Assembly (NCBI GenBank): GCA_007922225.1
Contig: ML679962.1
Coordinates: forward strand, 34,269,563 to 34,333,562
Length of the DNA stretch: 64,000 nt
Source: Emydura subglobosa
Taxonomy: Eukaryota; Chordata; Testudines; Chelidae
Direction of reading: 5' to 3'
Shown: piece by piece, positions 1 through 13,586 of the stretch
Layout: every line of letters starts with the position of its first letter
Numbering within the stretch: the stretch's first letter is position 1
Notes under the pieces: model-generated
Seen by the model: the letters and a program-made list of their open reading frames with translations, nothing else
Databases searched by the model: none
What the model was told of the DNA's origin: nothing
Program-made: the position numbers and the translations under genes

Positions 1-242
1 CTGCATAGCTATAAATTGGCATGGTGATATCTGGGTTTGGTCTGGAGTCCTGCCTCTGGAACCATGCAAGGAAGGAGGGTTTTCCAGCCTGAGCACTGCA
101 ATTTTTAGCCTCACGAGCCTGAGTCAGTTGACCCGAGCACTGAGACTCAGTGTCTGTGAGTTTTTCATTGCAGTGTGGCCGTACCCTTTGAGTACAGCAG
201 AGCATTTGTCTGTTCTGTCCCTTCACTGTTGTAATAACAAGA

Positions 243-328
243 CCAGATTCTCAGGTGGTGTAAACGGGCATCACTTGAAGATATGAACTCAATGGATCAC
301 TACCCATTTACACCAGCTGAGGATCTAC
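243..328. repeat. Palindromic MITE-like element (family 1)
   Basis: Two arms, 245-268 and 303-326, are inverted copies matching at 21 of 24 positions and containing the core TGGTGTAAA and its complement. The loop contains a sequence close to 'aactcaatgga'. The same arm occurs at 33435-33520 and in part at 24226-24265. No coding capacity. Confidence 0.65.
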
Positions 329-2823
329 CTCCACTGTTTTCCTGTAATCCAGCTGTTTCCTAAACATCCCAGGTTGACTTTATCTGTGTTGATGCCAAAG
401 GTACCAGGCGTTATCTACCCCATTCCATTAATTTTAACTGTGATGATGGTCCAGTAAAGAACAGGTAACAATTGCTTTGTCTGGGTTCATCTGCTACTAA
501 TAGAACTACTTCTGAAAAAAAAAGCATCCTCACCAAAACCGAGGCAATTCACACGCACATCAAGAGAGCCCACGTGGGACTACATTGGTGATGGCCACAA
601 AGATCATCATTGACCTGAACCAGGAAGCTAGTCTCGCGAAAGCGAAAATGGTTGTTCTGAAAAGAGTAACGTGACTGACTGGGGGGGGGGGGAAGGGTTT
701 TGACTGTACAAATATATGGTTTAATTGCACAAATTGTCAAAATTCATTAGCCACTTTGTTCCGCTTGACAGCAGTATGCTCATTCCAGTATGAAATCCAG
801 GAGAGAAGATGTTTTCTAAAGTATTTTTTCTCGCGCGCCTGCGGTTCTCGTTTTTGGTAACCCAGTCCCCTCACATCCTGCTTCCCGGTTAGCTAACTAG
901 GGTTGCGCAAATAGTCCATGTAATAGCTCAAAGCCATTTGGAATTAGGGTGAATCTGGAATCCATGGCCATCCCCTTCAGGTTCTCAAATGGTTCCTGGA
1001 CACAGGTTGATCTTTGGATGCAGAGAGACCCTCATCCCAAACCTTCTTCCCCACAAAAAATTTTAGCCACCTAATTACATCCTGGTTTCTGTCCTCCCGC
1101 ATCAACTTAATCTTTGCTGATTTCACTGAATGGGGTTCCTGGGATGGGGAACATTTTGGCCTGCAGGGGGGTTGTCTCTGACTCCACCCATATGCAGTGC
1201 ATAAAAGGGTGGGGACCAGGTATGCAGGTCTCCCTCCCTAGCGCAATGAGACTCTACCACTCCAGTTACAGCAGTGTGCTGTCATTTGTGATGAAGCGTC
1301 TCTCCGACCACATGGCTAGGAGCTTCCCTAGTTACCAAGCATCAGCCACCTCTTACCCCCTGAATATTTACTGAACTGGCGGCAGCGCAAGTGAGGCTGT
1401 TTTCCTGCCTCGGTTTCAAGTCTGTTCCCAAACCCTCCCCCCGCATAGACCGTTCTGAAGACCCCCTTCAGAGGGACTGCTTGGACAAGGTAAGAGAGAA
1501 GAGGGGTCCCCAAGCTCTGGGAGAGGAAGTGGTGGGGTCATTACAGAAAGGGGCACTGTGAGGTGGGAGGGGATTAGGAATTCATCGAACCTCCAAGTGC
1601 ACCAGCAGGGGGTGATCGGTTGCCAATCACTAAGCAGTTGGACAAGCCTTGGACAAACGGAATCGTGGTGTTTGGACAGACCTCTTAGGACTTGGATGCC
1701 GCTCCCCTTGTCACACTGGGAGGCAGGGGAATAAAGTGAAATGCTGTAAATGCATTCATGGATATTTGCTAGACCGGTGTATCCATTAGCTCATTCAGGA
1801 GCTAGTACTAAGGGCCTGTAGTTCCTAGGAGTCCAGTGGATGTTCACCAAGTCCCATCTTATAGTGTATCATGTATGTGAAGGGCGGCATGAATGCAATA
1901 CCTAGGGATGTACAAATCCAGCCAGAGAACACGTGCGACCATCACGTGGCCTCTCTTCCACCTCAGAGTTTAGTTATCTTGGAATATTCAGCACTAAGGG
2001 ACTCAATTCAACAAGGTACTTAAGCATCTGCTTAAATGTAAGCATGGGAGTATCCCCACTACAATCAGTTGGGCCTGATTTTTGGTTACACTAGGGCAAC
2101 TTTCCATTGGTTTCTGGCAGCGTGAAAGGGCCTAAATTATCCATTTACACCTACTTTAAGGTCCTTTTCCATTGCCACAGCCTGAGATCGAATGAAAATC
2201 AGGTCCATTGGGCCTATGCACGTACTTAGAGTTAGGCATCTGCCTAAATGCTTTGTTGGATGAAAACTCTAGTGCATAACAATAACACAGTAGCTAACAG
2301 ATGGGGTCAGATTGCCATGAGATTTTGCTGCTATATCTAGTATACTGCAGCTATGGAGGTTACACATGAGTAGCAGGATAACCAGGAATAAATTATTTCT
2401 TTTCTCCTAATGAGCAAAGGAAAATGTCATAGCCAAGATTAGCCTGGATTGTACTGTAAAGAACAATGGAAGAAAAAGAAATTAAAGAAGATAAACCATT
2501 TGATAAGGCAATTATGGAACTTTAAAAGTGCTGTGATTGAATGAAAGGTGCTGGATATTGTTAAGATTATAATAACTTCTAAGTGGTGGATGACGTCATC
2601 CTTCAGTAACCATAGATGTGGATTCAGCTAGGGGGAAAAAACACCATATGGAGATATTTCCACACACTCAAAGTAAATTAATTTATCAGCACTGTCTCGA
2701 AAAACATTTCAACGGGAATCATGGAGCTGTTCTCACATATTAGGAGTTGTAGCAAGTTTTCCGCTTGGATTTTAAAGATGAGTGAATAAGTTCTTCCATG
2801 ACTGCAAACTGTCTGCTATGATT
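329..2823. other. Non-coding upstream DNA with old repeat fragments
   Basis: There is no supportable exon here. The stretch includes an 11-base G run (682-692) and a degraded dispersed reptile repeat around 1985-2220, with 'ttaagcatctgcttaaat' and 'aatcaggtccattgggcc' motifs. The rest appears unique. Confidence 0.5.
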
Positions 2824-3085
2824 CGTAGATTATAATGACAGAAAAAACCATTAGATCATCTAGTCTGACCTTCTGTATAACGCAAATCAAAGAATTTCAT
2901 CAACTTACTCCTATGTTGAGCCTAATAACTTTGTGTTTGACTAAAGCGCATCTTCCAGAAAGGCTTCTAGGTTTCATTTGAAGACATTTGAAAGGCTTCA
3001 GTTGAAGATTTCAGGAAATAGAGAATCCACCACTTTCCCTGGGACTTTGTTGCTATGGTCAATCAGCCTCAGTGTTAAAAATAGG
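2824..3085 (-). mobile_element. CR1 LINE 3' end fragment, reverse
   Basis: Recognised by the reverse-complement hallmarks of sauropsid CR1 3' ends: 'gatcatctagtctgacc', then 'gagaatccaccac', then 'cagtgttaaaaata'. It is 5'-truncated and has no open reading frame left. It is a dead copy. Confidence 0.75.
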
Positions 3086-3139
3086 TATCCCATGGGCTTG
3101 CAGGAGAGAGCTTGGGGATTTATAGCACTGGTCAGTGAA

Positions 3140-3410
3140 TCTTTTTGCACAGCATTTTTCTGTTCAAAGATGGCCTGTTTTTTTCAAAAATTTTCAACAC
3201 AAATTTTCCTTTTTCAACACATCTTTCCATAACCTGTTTTATTGATATTTTTATCAGAACACTTGAAAATTTTCTTTTACTGGAAACCAACCTTTCAGTA
3301 AGGGAAAAAAAAAGTTTTCAGTAAACAACTTTTGTATAAAGTTTATTAAAATTTCTGTTAAAATTATGACAAAAATTCATGTAGAATGGAAGATGGGTTA
3401 ATTTTGTAAG
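3140..3410. repeat. AT-rich dispersed repeat with alternating 'tttcaa/aaaattttc' motifs
   Basis: Runs of 'ttttcaaaaattttcaac' style sequence. Similar blocks occur at 31995-32360, 56255-56530 and 58990-59165, so this is a dispersed family and not a local low-complexity accident. Its class is unknown. Confidence 0.45.
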
Positions 3411-6199
3411 CCGTGTAAAGGAAGCAACTTGTACAATTTTTTTTTACCAATATTGTTCTTTTTTTATTATATTTTTTTACTGACTTTAATGAGTTTGGGC
3501 CCATCTCCTGTATATTATGACCAGCCCATCTCTTGCATTCTTATATGGCTGCCTTTAAGCCCAGTCGTTTAACATGTTTTGGTACCAACCAAGATATCCC
3601 ACAGTTTAGTCCTGCCTCTGTGTCTGACACTGAAGGATGTTATAACCGAATAAATCCATTTATAAATAAATGTGATTGGTAGAGATGACAGCCAAGCTAA
3701 CGTGAATGTGCATTAAGCCTGCCCATGTACAAACTGTTGAACTCCAAGGGCTGGAGCTGGGGTTATTCAAAGATGATACAACATGCAGGCCATCCTGCCA
3801 CTGCTGCACAAACTCCCTACAAGGTTTCACTTAAGTAACCTCCATCACTTTCCTTTAGCTGTTGATACAACAGCATCTGTAAGAAAAAGCATCAACACTT
3901 TCATTGCTGGGTATCGTGTCCGGCTGTAGTGAGCCTCAGAATGAAAAAAGGGTGAGAGCCCTGGGAGAACTTTGCACTCCACAAAGCAGAGGAGTACCAG
4001 GGGCCCAATGCCAGCAGAAGATCAGAGAGAAGAAAGCCTAAACCTGCTCCCTCAGACCCTAGGACAGCTCACTAGTCTGCTTCCCAATATAGTATTTTGT
4101 TTTGTTTTGTAATTAAATCTGTTACAAACAAGTTTTACAGAGTAGAGGGGTATTTTCAGCTGATGACTCTCACATACTGAAGTCTGCACTTGCTGAACAG
4201 CTCTGCATATGCTTTAAAATCCCTGAGCACGTTTTCAAAGGTCTGACAACTCCACCCACATCTGAAGGACCCATAAGGAACAAAGCCCATTAGGGCTAAT
4301 GGGCTATTGAAAAAGAGGTGTGCAGGTGTTTGCCAGAGGCAGGTGTCTGTGTGAACACACACAAGTTTGCAGTTGCCATCTTGGCCGACACACCAGGGCT
4401 TTCACTAAGCACCTCCAGGGCTAAAAAAAGCTGTTGCAGTTTAAGCTAAAGACTCAAGACCCCTTTGCCCCCCTCTGATGCTGTAACAGAATTGAATCCT
4501 CTGTGATTTGAGCACAGAGGGGGGACTTTGACATTCCCTCACCAGTGGGTTTTATTTGCCTGCACCATTTATCTCCATAGTGGGAGACGTGGAGGAAGGG
4601 GGGGGGGGGGTAATTTCTCTTAAAAACCACTGATAAATACTGTGGGTTCTGTGTGTCTGAAAATACTCCTCTCAGCTGCAGACTCAGGAAGAGTAAAGGT
4701 ATTTGACAAGCTTTTTCTAATTGGTTCTCAAAACTCAGTATTTATGTATGTTATAATCTGAGGATGTTCCCTGTTTCCAAGTTCCTGGTCACACCCTCCA
4801 TGATTGAAGACCGCTATGTTCACAGGGACTGTACTCTGAATAAGTTTGTCCTTTAGCATGCCAACAGATATAGCAATCTGAGCTTCTCTCTTCTAAACCT
4901 CTCATCACACTTTGGTGATCTCAATGTTTTTCTCCTTACGCACGCTTGGCCCTGGAGGAACACTTAAAGTTCACCTTCCTCAGTCTCCCAAGAGAGATCC
5001 CTTTTTGGATTCAATTGCATTTAGTGTCTGGGATTACGAAGGATGATGAAGCAGGGACGGAGGGTCAGACGTTCAAGTGGCCGAGTTCATTTTGGGCTCA
5101 TCGGTGGGTGGATTGAGAGTAACAAATCGGAGTGGTGGAATTAATGGTGGCCAATCAAAAGTAGAGAAATATGCATATCGTGGAGTTATACAATGATTGC
5201 AGCATAAATCTCTGTGATGAAAGCCACTTTTAGCCAGTTGGGTTTGCCATCTGTGTGGCTATTGAAAACTGATTTTACAGTTATGCAAATTTCACCCCCG
5301 ATCTCCAGTGAGTCAAAGCTTAGGGAACTGGTATACATGAGCAATGAGGGAGGGCTCTGCATGGTATATAACTATAGTAACTGTGTAGCATCCCTCTACT
5401 CTAGGTAAGCCAATTACCTTTTAAACAAAGCAATAGGATACTGATTTGTTTCTGGTCACACCCTCAGAGCAGGAAGACAGTCTGTAAAATGAATGATTGC
5501 TTAAATCCTTTAACTATAGCCAGACATACAGCATGGATTAAAGAAACATAAATAAAATGCAGCCACAAACTGAGACCTCAAGAGATAAAATAGAAAGAAT
5601 CCTACAGTTGAGCAAGCTGGAGAAATATTACTAGAGAAGAATCCAAGAATTCAGTCTTGGGACATGCTGGCTTCGTTGTCACATAAGAAAATCTCGATTA
5701 ATAATATGGAAAAGTAGGTTTTAATTTTACAAATGTCACTGAATGGAGAGTCAAGCAGATAATGAGAAACAGTTTGATCTGGTACATGAAAAGGATTAAT
5801 ATGCATACCTGGTTTGTAGCTGGACTGTGCAGCTCAATGCAGATAAATGGAAGATAATAAGCTGGGGCGTACAGAACTCCATAGTAATGACTGCACCGAA
5901 AGACGCTGCAGCAAGCTGAGGTGGAAAAAAAAAATAGTTACTGGAGAAAAATTGCCTATTCAACCGTGGAGCTGGAGACAGGAAATGGGAAATGAGCTAC
6001 CTGCCAAAGGACTTAAAACATTATGGTTATAGGGTGACAACATGCCATAATACTGGCTGCAGCTGGAAGAAAGATGGTGCGGGTGTATAACGTTACATTT
6101 GATGGCAATAGCGTCCCATGCCTGGTTCAGGAGTGTCAGATACCCAGCCCTGAGGATATGGCCATCTTCTTTCATGGATTACATTAACTATGAACACTT
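3411..6199. other. Non-coding DNA, no recognisable gene
   Basis: Contains a 13-base G run at 4598-4610 and a short (TTTTG)n near 4100. Otherwise I see no exon, RNA gene or clear repeat. Confidence 0.45.
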
Positions 6200-6372
6200 T
6201 AGAGCAGGGTTCTCAGCCTGGGGAGGCGAGACCACACTAGGGGAGCATCATGACTACCTGGCCTTTTCTACGTTGTTAAAAGAGACGGGGGCCCAGAGGG
6301 AAGCAAACTTTGGAAAAAGGTCAATTTTATGCATTCTTTTGTGTTTGGGAAGCACCTACCGCTGTAGAGGGG
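6200..6372. repeat. Possible hAT-like non-autonomous element fragment
   Basis: The segment 'agagcagggttctcagcctggggaggcgagacc' type start resembles the 'cagtggttctcaacct' terminus common to hAT-derived repeats of amniotes. The matching opposite end was not found, so this is a weak call. Confidence 0.25.
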
Positions 6373-7365
6373 GTCACTAGAAGAAACCAATAATAATAAA
6401 GTGCAAACCATGCAAAATGCAGGTTACAGATTCAGTCACCACCTGGCAACACAGCCCAAGCTAAATGAAATGTGTACCCCAAGGTTCATCAATTTTCGGC
6501 GCAAGCCTGACGGCAACCCGGGCTCAATGCTTTTGCGCTGAACTCCAACTAAATATACAGCTTCTTGCTAGGGTGATGCAAAACCAGATGGAAGGCAACT
6601 GTTGAGACTGATTTCCGTTGGAGATTGGGGTTGACAGGAGATGGAAATTGTAAGCAAAAATTAGACGGCTCAAAATCACAGGTAATGTCCTCATGAACTG
6701 CAAAGCAAAAATGCCAAGTTTGGCAGAGCTCTGCTGAGAACTCACGCTTTTGGTGGACTAGTCATTGCAGCGACAAGTGAATGGGCCAATGCTTGGGGTA
6801 GTAGAAAATAAGGGGCAGCAGGCAGTGCTCATAAGAGCGAGAACTAGATATATACTCAGATGGTTTGTTATATGGCCAAATGGCGGTATTCTTAGTTTTA
6901 TGAATTGTTCCCTCGACTTCCGTGCTCAGCTCCACTACAGGTTTGCCTTAGGGTTTCCATTTTCACTGTTTTCATTTAGCCATGTGTATTTCCGTGGTAA
7001 CTTTGTTTGGGTGGAGTATTCTAATACATTCTTGGGTATACCTGACCTTTCATGTGTCTGCTAAGCTTGGTGCCTGAATTCTAGGTATTTTACTATCCAT
7101 TGGGGCTAGGTTTCTCCATCCTTTGCTTGGGCAGATCGGTTGCATTTTCAGCCTCAGCCCAGGGCACCAGGAAGGATCCTACCATCATTTCTCCTTGTAG
7201 TGTTAGAAATAATTCACAGAAATTCCACTGCAGGTGGTCACACTGCAGAAGGTGGCCCAGTTAGTAGGTTCTGCTGTATAGCAGAGGTGCATTGGCTGAG
7301 CTTTTCCTCTTGACTCAGGCAAAGTAGATCCTAAACTTTCAGGTAACGCAGAAGAGGTGGTGTTG
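6373..7365. other. Non-coding DNA, nothing recognised
   Basis: Short open frames only, with no homology that I recognise. No repeat is obvious. Confidence 0.4.
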
Positions 7366-7495
7366 TGCATGATTATTATTGTTGTTGAATGTATTGCAGC
7401 AGCCCTAGATCAGGGCCTCATTGTGCTACGTACTGCACACACATATAACAACAGGTGATCCCTGACCCAAAGACCTAACAATCCAATTAGATATG
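7366..7495 (-). mobile_element. L2/MIR-type SINE 3' tail, reverse
   Basis: Reads 'attattattgttgttg', then 'cagggcctcattgtgctacgtactgcacac' in type, then 'ccctgacccaaagacct'. This is the reverse of the 'gtacagcacctagcacaatggggtcc ... aataataa' tail seen forward at 39105-39335. No coding capacity. Confidence 0.6.
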
Positions 7496-10400
7496 ACATA
7501 GCGTCAGATTCTGCTGCTCTGACGAATAATACAGCTACATATGCGTTAATAATATCAAAAGCATTTCTGTGGACCAGTAACCCCGATAAACGTTTAGAGT
7601 GTCATGGGTGACACTTCTCAGGTACGACCTTGGCTGCCTGAGTTGTTCCTGTCTCTATCTTTCTGCAGGCTGAACCCGTTCGAACATCTCTGAATTTACT
7701 TTCAAAAGTTGAACCAGGAGTTTAAAAAATGTTCAATTGAGCTTCATAAAATGACATATCAAAGGTAAAAGAGACATAAAGTCATGAGAAAGTACTAGCC
7801 ACTAGGGATGCTCCACCATTCCTGCTTGACAGTATTATTAATTAAAAAGGAAAGCAATTACAAAGGGCTTTGTTAATTAAAAATCTCTAGTTTCAGCAAC
7901 TGTTCAGCTCTTTCTCCTAGTGTGACCTAAAAACGACTGAAAGCTAAAGCCTATTGAGTAGCTCCAAGTCCCGGAATAGTCTGACAGCCCGTGTGGAAAC
8001 TCATCCTTTTGCTGTACTGGGCAAGATGGTGACACTCCCCGCACTGGGAGGTAGGGAAGGCTGGGCAGTGATGGTTGTGTGGGAAGGCAATTAGCCTGGG
8101 GAAGTCACAGTGCTTCCACGGTCTCTGGGGGAGTGTCAGCCAGAGCAGCTCCTGTTGCTCCTTGGGTGTAGCCCCAGTGCTGGCCCAGCAGATAGCTCGG
8201 AAGGGTAAGACATGGCTCTTCCCACTCCCTGTCCTTTTCTACCCCATAGAGCTGCACTTGGACTGCCTGACCCTTGCAGGCATGGAGCAAAAGAACCGGG
8301 ATTGTCTCTGTGCTCTCATTCACATCGCCCGCCATGCATGGAAAGGGCTTCCTTAGCTGGGTCACAGAGATTCTACTCTTGCTTTTCCTCTTTTATGCAC
8401 CTCCTGAAAACCCACTGCCAGCAGGGTAACTCCAGGAAGCAAGAGGACTGACCTGGTAATCTGTGTAGTTTAGGTTACTGCTAGTCTCTGTGAAGCCAGG
8501 AGATCAGTTGCTAAAAGGGAGGGCGGTAAGGATGGTGGAATTGAAGGGGGAAAGCTGGTGTTGCATGAGGGCTGAACAGAGAGTGAGGAGAAGCTAATGC
8601 AGTGCGCCTGATTTAAAACAAGGGGGAAGCCTGGGCTGTCAGACAGATAGAATTCATAGAAAAGGCCAAAAATGGCTGAGAACTTAAAAATCAGTGACAA
8701 CAGACCACGAGTCCCACTGGTGATTCAAGCTGTTAATATGCTGGACAAAGAGAGCTCTCAGCTATGCTTGTAGGTGTTCCCATCACTTCGCACTGATTCA
8801 ACAGACGTTCTGGACTTCAGAGTGAGACACAGATAGAGCGACGATCCTGGAATCGTATTGTGGTGATACAAGAGCCCAACAAATAAATAAACCAGAAGCA
8901 AATGAACTAATAAGGAGCAGGTCAGTCATCGCCCTGATCACTCGGTTTTTAATGTTGCACCACTTTCCTCCACCCGCTGCCCATTATAGGGCTTGTAGGC
9001 TGTGAACTCTGTAGACCTCCCTCTAGGTTTGAGTGGAGAGAGCTCTCAGACGAGGCGAGCAGCTGAGGCTTCAGAATAGTTGCAAAGATAAGAGAAGGCC
9101 TGAAAAGCCAGAGAAAGCACACCACTCGTGCACAGGGCTGAGAGGAGAAGCTCACTCATTCTTTCCAGATGTGACCCCACGTGGCTAATAAAGAATGTGG
9201 CACATATGGTTTAATGTGCATGGGCCAAATGTGCATAAGGCAGGCATGTGTTGGGTGCAGGGGTGATAGCGCAGTAGTTGATCTGGACTGTGAATCAATC
9301 AGCTGAGGAAATTTCATTTTCTTTCTGCACGTCGTTGAACTAGTGTGTTGCGTTACATATGTGCACTATGGGACCCAAGCAGAAATCGTTTATAACGAGT
9401 ATTTTAAATGTTACATTAACTTGAAAGCTGGGGTTCCATTGATGGTCTTTGAAGACAGGTGCAACATCGCTCATTGATTGATATCACTCAACATGAAGAT
9501 CTGCCGGAATTCAATGGGCTAGTCTGTTGAACTGCTGCCCTATTTTCTAACTAATTAGATTTTCATGCTTTCAGAATTCAAAAGCAAGCCATATTTTTAG
9601 GAAGGCTTGTGCATGGCTAATGAGCATCTTGACATGAAAGCTGTCTCCACCTCCAGAAATACCAAAGGTGCCGTGGGGATCTGAGAGCAGTGTGCTATTG
9701 CATCCGTGCGACGTTATTTTTCAGTGAGATGTTTTTATCCATGATCTTCTAAATCTGAGTAATGCAGAATCCCTTGACCAAGGTCCTGTAAATACTAAAC
9801 GTTGTTTTGCCACTTCACCCCTCGACTACAAAACTGTGAAGTCAAATTTTGTAGACGATTATAAGACAATGTTTATAGGGTGAGTCAGTCTCATCTGAAC
9901 CAGGTGGGACTTTAACTTGCTGAATCCATCTGGTGGTAAGTACCCTGAATGAAACGCGAGCACCCATCTTCCCCCATGTCAAGTCCCATGAATCCAATCC
10001 ATCTACCAATATTTCATTAGAAGGCTGGCTGACTGCCTATCTTATACCAGACCACCTTTCCAAACAGCATTGGCTTTTTTATGCTTCATCAAGCTCTGTC
10101 TCTTCAGGTGGGATGCAGCTGCAGGTTTGGGAGCATTGACTGAACCGGCCCTGCTTATAGAGTGCCTTGCATCACAAAGAGCTTTATGGGCCATATTCAG
10201 GAGCAAATCCATTGGCGCCAATTACACCAGATTTTAATTGGGCCCTATAGCGCCAAATACATGGTAACTAACTCTACCTCTATATTATGCACAATCAGGG
10301 GAACTACTTTTTCCCAAAGGGCATTTTTAAAAAAAACCCTCTTTTCACACTAATTTAGGACAAAATGTTTCTTTGGTCAAGAGCCGGATCTCAGACAGAA

Positions 10401-12828
10401 TCCAAAGCAGCAGAAACTGATGCGGGGAAGTTGCATGGACAATCAATCATAAATGTATGTTCCACTCCCCCACAGAACTATGGCTCCTAGAGAAAATGTA
10501 AGGAGGAGCTTGGTAGGCCTGCCCCGTAGGCTCTTCCCAGATATTCTGGGAAGGATGGACAGCAGTGTTGGGGCCTCTAAGTCCTCTTTCCACTCTGCTT
10601 CCCAAGAACTCAGGTCAACCCTGGACGTCATCACTCAGGCATCTGTATTTGGCATGCAGCAAACATGCTGAGTTGGTTAGATACAAATGCGGGGGGTGGA
10701 TACAGGATACACCACAGCTCCAAAGTTGCACAGAAACCCTCTTCCTTTATACACATTTACACATCTCACTGTATTTACTATACAGGGCATCATGCGTTTT
10801 GGGATTAGCTTGGTTACTTTTGCAGGAGCCAATCCCTGTACAGCTTGCTCTATCCGTGGAGTGTCCATGTTCGACTTGACTCTTCATCTCATCTTTATGC
10901 ATCCACCTTATCTTGTCCATTGTTACCTTGTTCTTCATAAATGGCTCCCTGGTGTTCCCCCTGTCATCTGAGCTAGTTCAGAAATTGACTCTTAGCTTAA
11001 TGACCAATTGACTTGTCTGAGTTAGCCCAACTATTCCCTTTTCAGTCTGCTGATCTATTTTCCTCCCTAATCCTCCCTTCCAAATAATGAGGCCTTCCCC
11101 GTGTCCAGTCAGCAATTAGTCATGTCAACCTCTAAGGAAGGTGTTGAGGAGCCAGTGGAGAACCACTCCTGGTGTTTGTTGTGGGACTAGGCTAGGAGAA
11201 CTGGGCTGACCGCTGTTGATGAGAGAGAGCTGGAGAGTTTGAGTGGAAGAACAAGGTTATATCACCCTCAAAACCCACTTGGTATGCTGCTAGCCTCCAT
11301 TTGCTGAGCTCCAGTTGAAATATACTGACCTCAGGCACCCAGCTTATTAGGTTCATTGTTGTCCATCTGTCATGAGCCCCGTGTAAATGTTGGCAAACCA
11401 ATCCTAACCTCTTCCCATTGAATTCGTATCAGCCTATTTTTAAAAACTTGGTTTTAAAATGAATACAGTCAAAAAGGCAGTTTAAAGAACAGAATATTCA
11501 ACAGCTACTAAACCTTCCTTCAGGTTTGAGTGCAAGACTGAAACTAAACGGTTACCTTTTTCAGTTATACTTACAGAATGAAGATTTGAATTGCAAAAAG
11601 GCCTTTAAAAATAGCTTGTGCATATTCAAACACACTGAGTCAAACTGACAGAGCAGAAAAGAACATGAACTGGAGATGCACTTGTGCGATATATCATGTT
11701 AATGATTCCATTTTCTAAACCAGTAACATTTCAATAATGTATGGAGTTTCCAAATGAATGTATACTGGAATACATTCAGACTGAGGAAAAATAGAGTACT
11801 ACATGGAAGGATGGTGGGGGAGGGAAAGAACATTATTCGGGAAAATTAATCTTAATATGTATCTGAAGTTTGTGGCATTTCCCCGTTGGGAATCTGGGTA
11901 CCATTTGCAAGGATTGCATCTGCAAATTTTACATCTGGATTCAATCGTTTATATGCAGGATCATGAACATTACCTGACAAATATCTGTTGCATGAGAAAA
12001 ATGTGTGCAAGTAATGTGCATAAACTCTTTTTTTCTTTGTTAAACGATTCTGTAAGGTAGCCTTTGTTGAGGTTACAGAAAATAGCCATATCAGAGTAAG
12101 AAATATTGGATTTGTGTGTGGGATACATTCAATATGAGGAGCATTTGCCGTTTGGATTCAACTATCTGGGAGCAAGGAATATTTTAATATGAACAGAGAA
12201 GCTAGTTAAATTCTGCAGAGGCCAATGCATGGTGCACTGACTGTAAATGTGACAATATATGTCTGTGTGCGTCAGGCCAACCAGAGCAATGCTGGCTTTC
12301 TGGAAGCCAGGCAGAACTTACATTCGACCCTGTGGAACCAAGCCACATTTTGTGCAGCCATGAGACTTTGCTGCATTCCATGCTGCCTATCGTAAAACCA
12401 AGAGGTCATCATGCCTGGAGGAGCTGTTCCAGCAGGCAGCTTGTGTTAACCACAGCAAATGGTTTGTGATGCCATTTTGTCTTATGCAGGCTGATGCCCA
12501 TATGTTACGGAGAGACAGGATACTCCCTGGCAGGGTGATGTAATCATTCTTTACATCTGCATTCGATCCCACATGATATGCCTGAGAGCGCCATGAGCCC
12601 TGCGATCTCCCTCTGGCTAATCTGTCATATCCTCTTGACAGTTATTACACACGGATTTAGCTGCATTACTCGAAGATATCTTTCTGGCACATTTGCAATG
12701 AAGGGATTTCAAGAAGGAGGGACTCGGGCTCGTCACCTACATAAGCCACTCTGTGAAGTCCACTCAAATGTCCTTGACTGCTAGACATCATTATAAGACT
12801 GTATTATGTCAGAAACAGTTAGGAAAGG
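7496..12828. other. Non-coding DNA, mostly unique
   Basis: No exon, RNA gene or clear repeat is recognised. A short segment at 7830-7890 holds two TTAATTAAAAA motifs and could be a conserved regulatory block. A degraded 'ccattggcgccaattacaccag' type fragment lies near 10210. Confidence 0.4.
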
Positions 12829-12884
12829 CCTGATCCACTGCCTATGGGAGTCCGAGTTCTGACTGCCATGGGCATTGGATCAGG
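12829..12884. repeat. Short palindromic MITE-like element (GATCCA family)
   Basis: Arms 12829-12847 (cctgatccactgcctatgg) and 12866-12884 (ccatgggcattggatcagg) are inverted copies matching at 17 of 19 positions. The same design is seen at 61356-61432. Confidence 0.6.
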
Positions 12885-13011
12885 TAGGAGATAGGGGCTT
12901 TCTTGCATGTTGGTTGGCTGGTTCATTTTTTAAGTTGAGCAGAAAGCTGGGGAGCTGGCTGAGTTTGCTTATGCCTCCACTGTTTTTTCAATATTTCTGA
13001 CCATTGAGGAT

Positions 13012-13112
13012 GGATAGACTTGTGATTAAGGCGATGGGCGGGGATGTGTCAGATTTTGGTTCAGTTTCTGGCTCTGCCATAGATTCACCATGTGGCTCTG
13101 GCTAGTCACTGA
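13012..13112 (+). mobile_element. MIR-like SINE, 5' half, split by an insertion
   Basis: Reads like the sauropsid MIR body: 'ggatagacttgtgattaag', 'ggttcagtttctggctctgcca', 'gtggctctggctagtcact'. The next expected block (tgtgcc-cagttcc-tctgtaaaatgggg) appears only at about 13.59 kb, after a palindromic insertion. Confidence 0.65.
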
Positions 13113-13586
13113 GGGGAACATTTAAAAAAAAAAAAAAAAAAAAAGCCTGAGTGACTCAGGAGCCTAAATCCCATTTCCAAAGTCACATAAACATTTAGGC
13201 CTAGATCAGCTGAAACCAATGGGATTTGGGCACTTAAATACCTTTAAGGATCTGTGACTTGGACTCCAAAGTGCCTATATTACTTTTGAAACTGGGACTT
13301 AGGCTCCTAAACCTCATTGGGCCAGGTCTTTAGGCACTTAAAAAGGCTGATAATCCCCTAGTGGGATTGTCAAAAGCACCTAACTCCACTTGATTTCAGT
13401 GTAAATTGGGAGCATAACCTTCTGAGGTGCTTTTGAAAATCTTCCTAAGCATCTATCTGTAACTTTAGGTGTCTACCTTTAAAAATCTGGCCTGTAGGCA
13501 ATTTTGAAAATTGTGTCCAATCCCCCATTGACAGTCAATGGGATTTAGGCTCCTAAATCACATAGGTACTTGTGAAAACTTTACCC
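13113..13586. mobile_element. Palindromic MITE-like element (family 2) inserted in a MIR copy
   Basis: The element has an exact 18-bp inverted repeat (13158-13175 aggagcctaaatcccatt; 13537-13554 its complement). The outer parts pair loosely: 'ggggaacattt' at the left, 'aaaactttaccc' at the right. A 21-base A run (13124-13144) lies inside the left arm. Internal copies of 'ttaggctcctaaa' show a complex, possibly composite structure. It separates the two halves of a MIR SINE, so it inserted later. No coding capacity. Confidence 0.65.

Noticed and set aside
682..692. G runs (also 4598-4610) as quadruplex sites
   Set aside because: Single homopolymer runs of 11-13 bases without the four-tract pattern. 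Also likely to vary by sequencing error.
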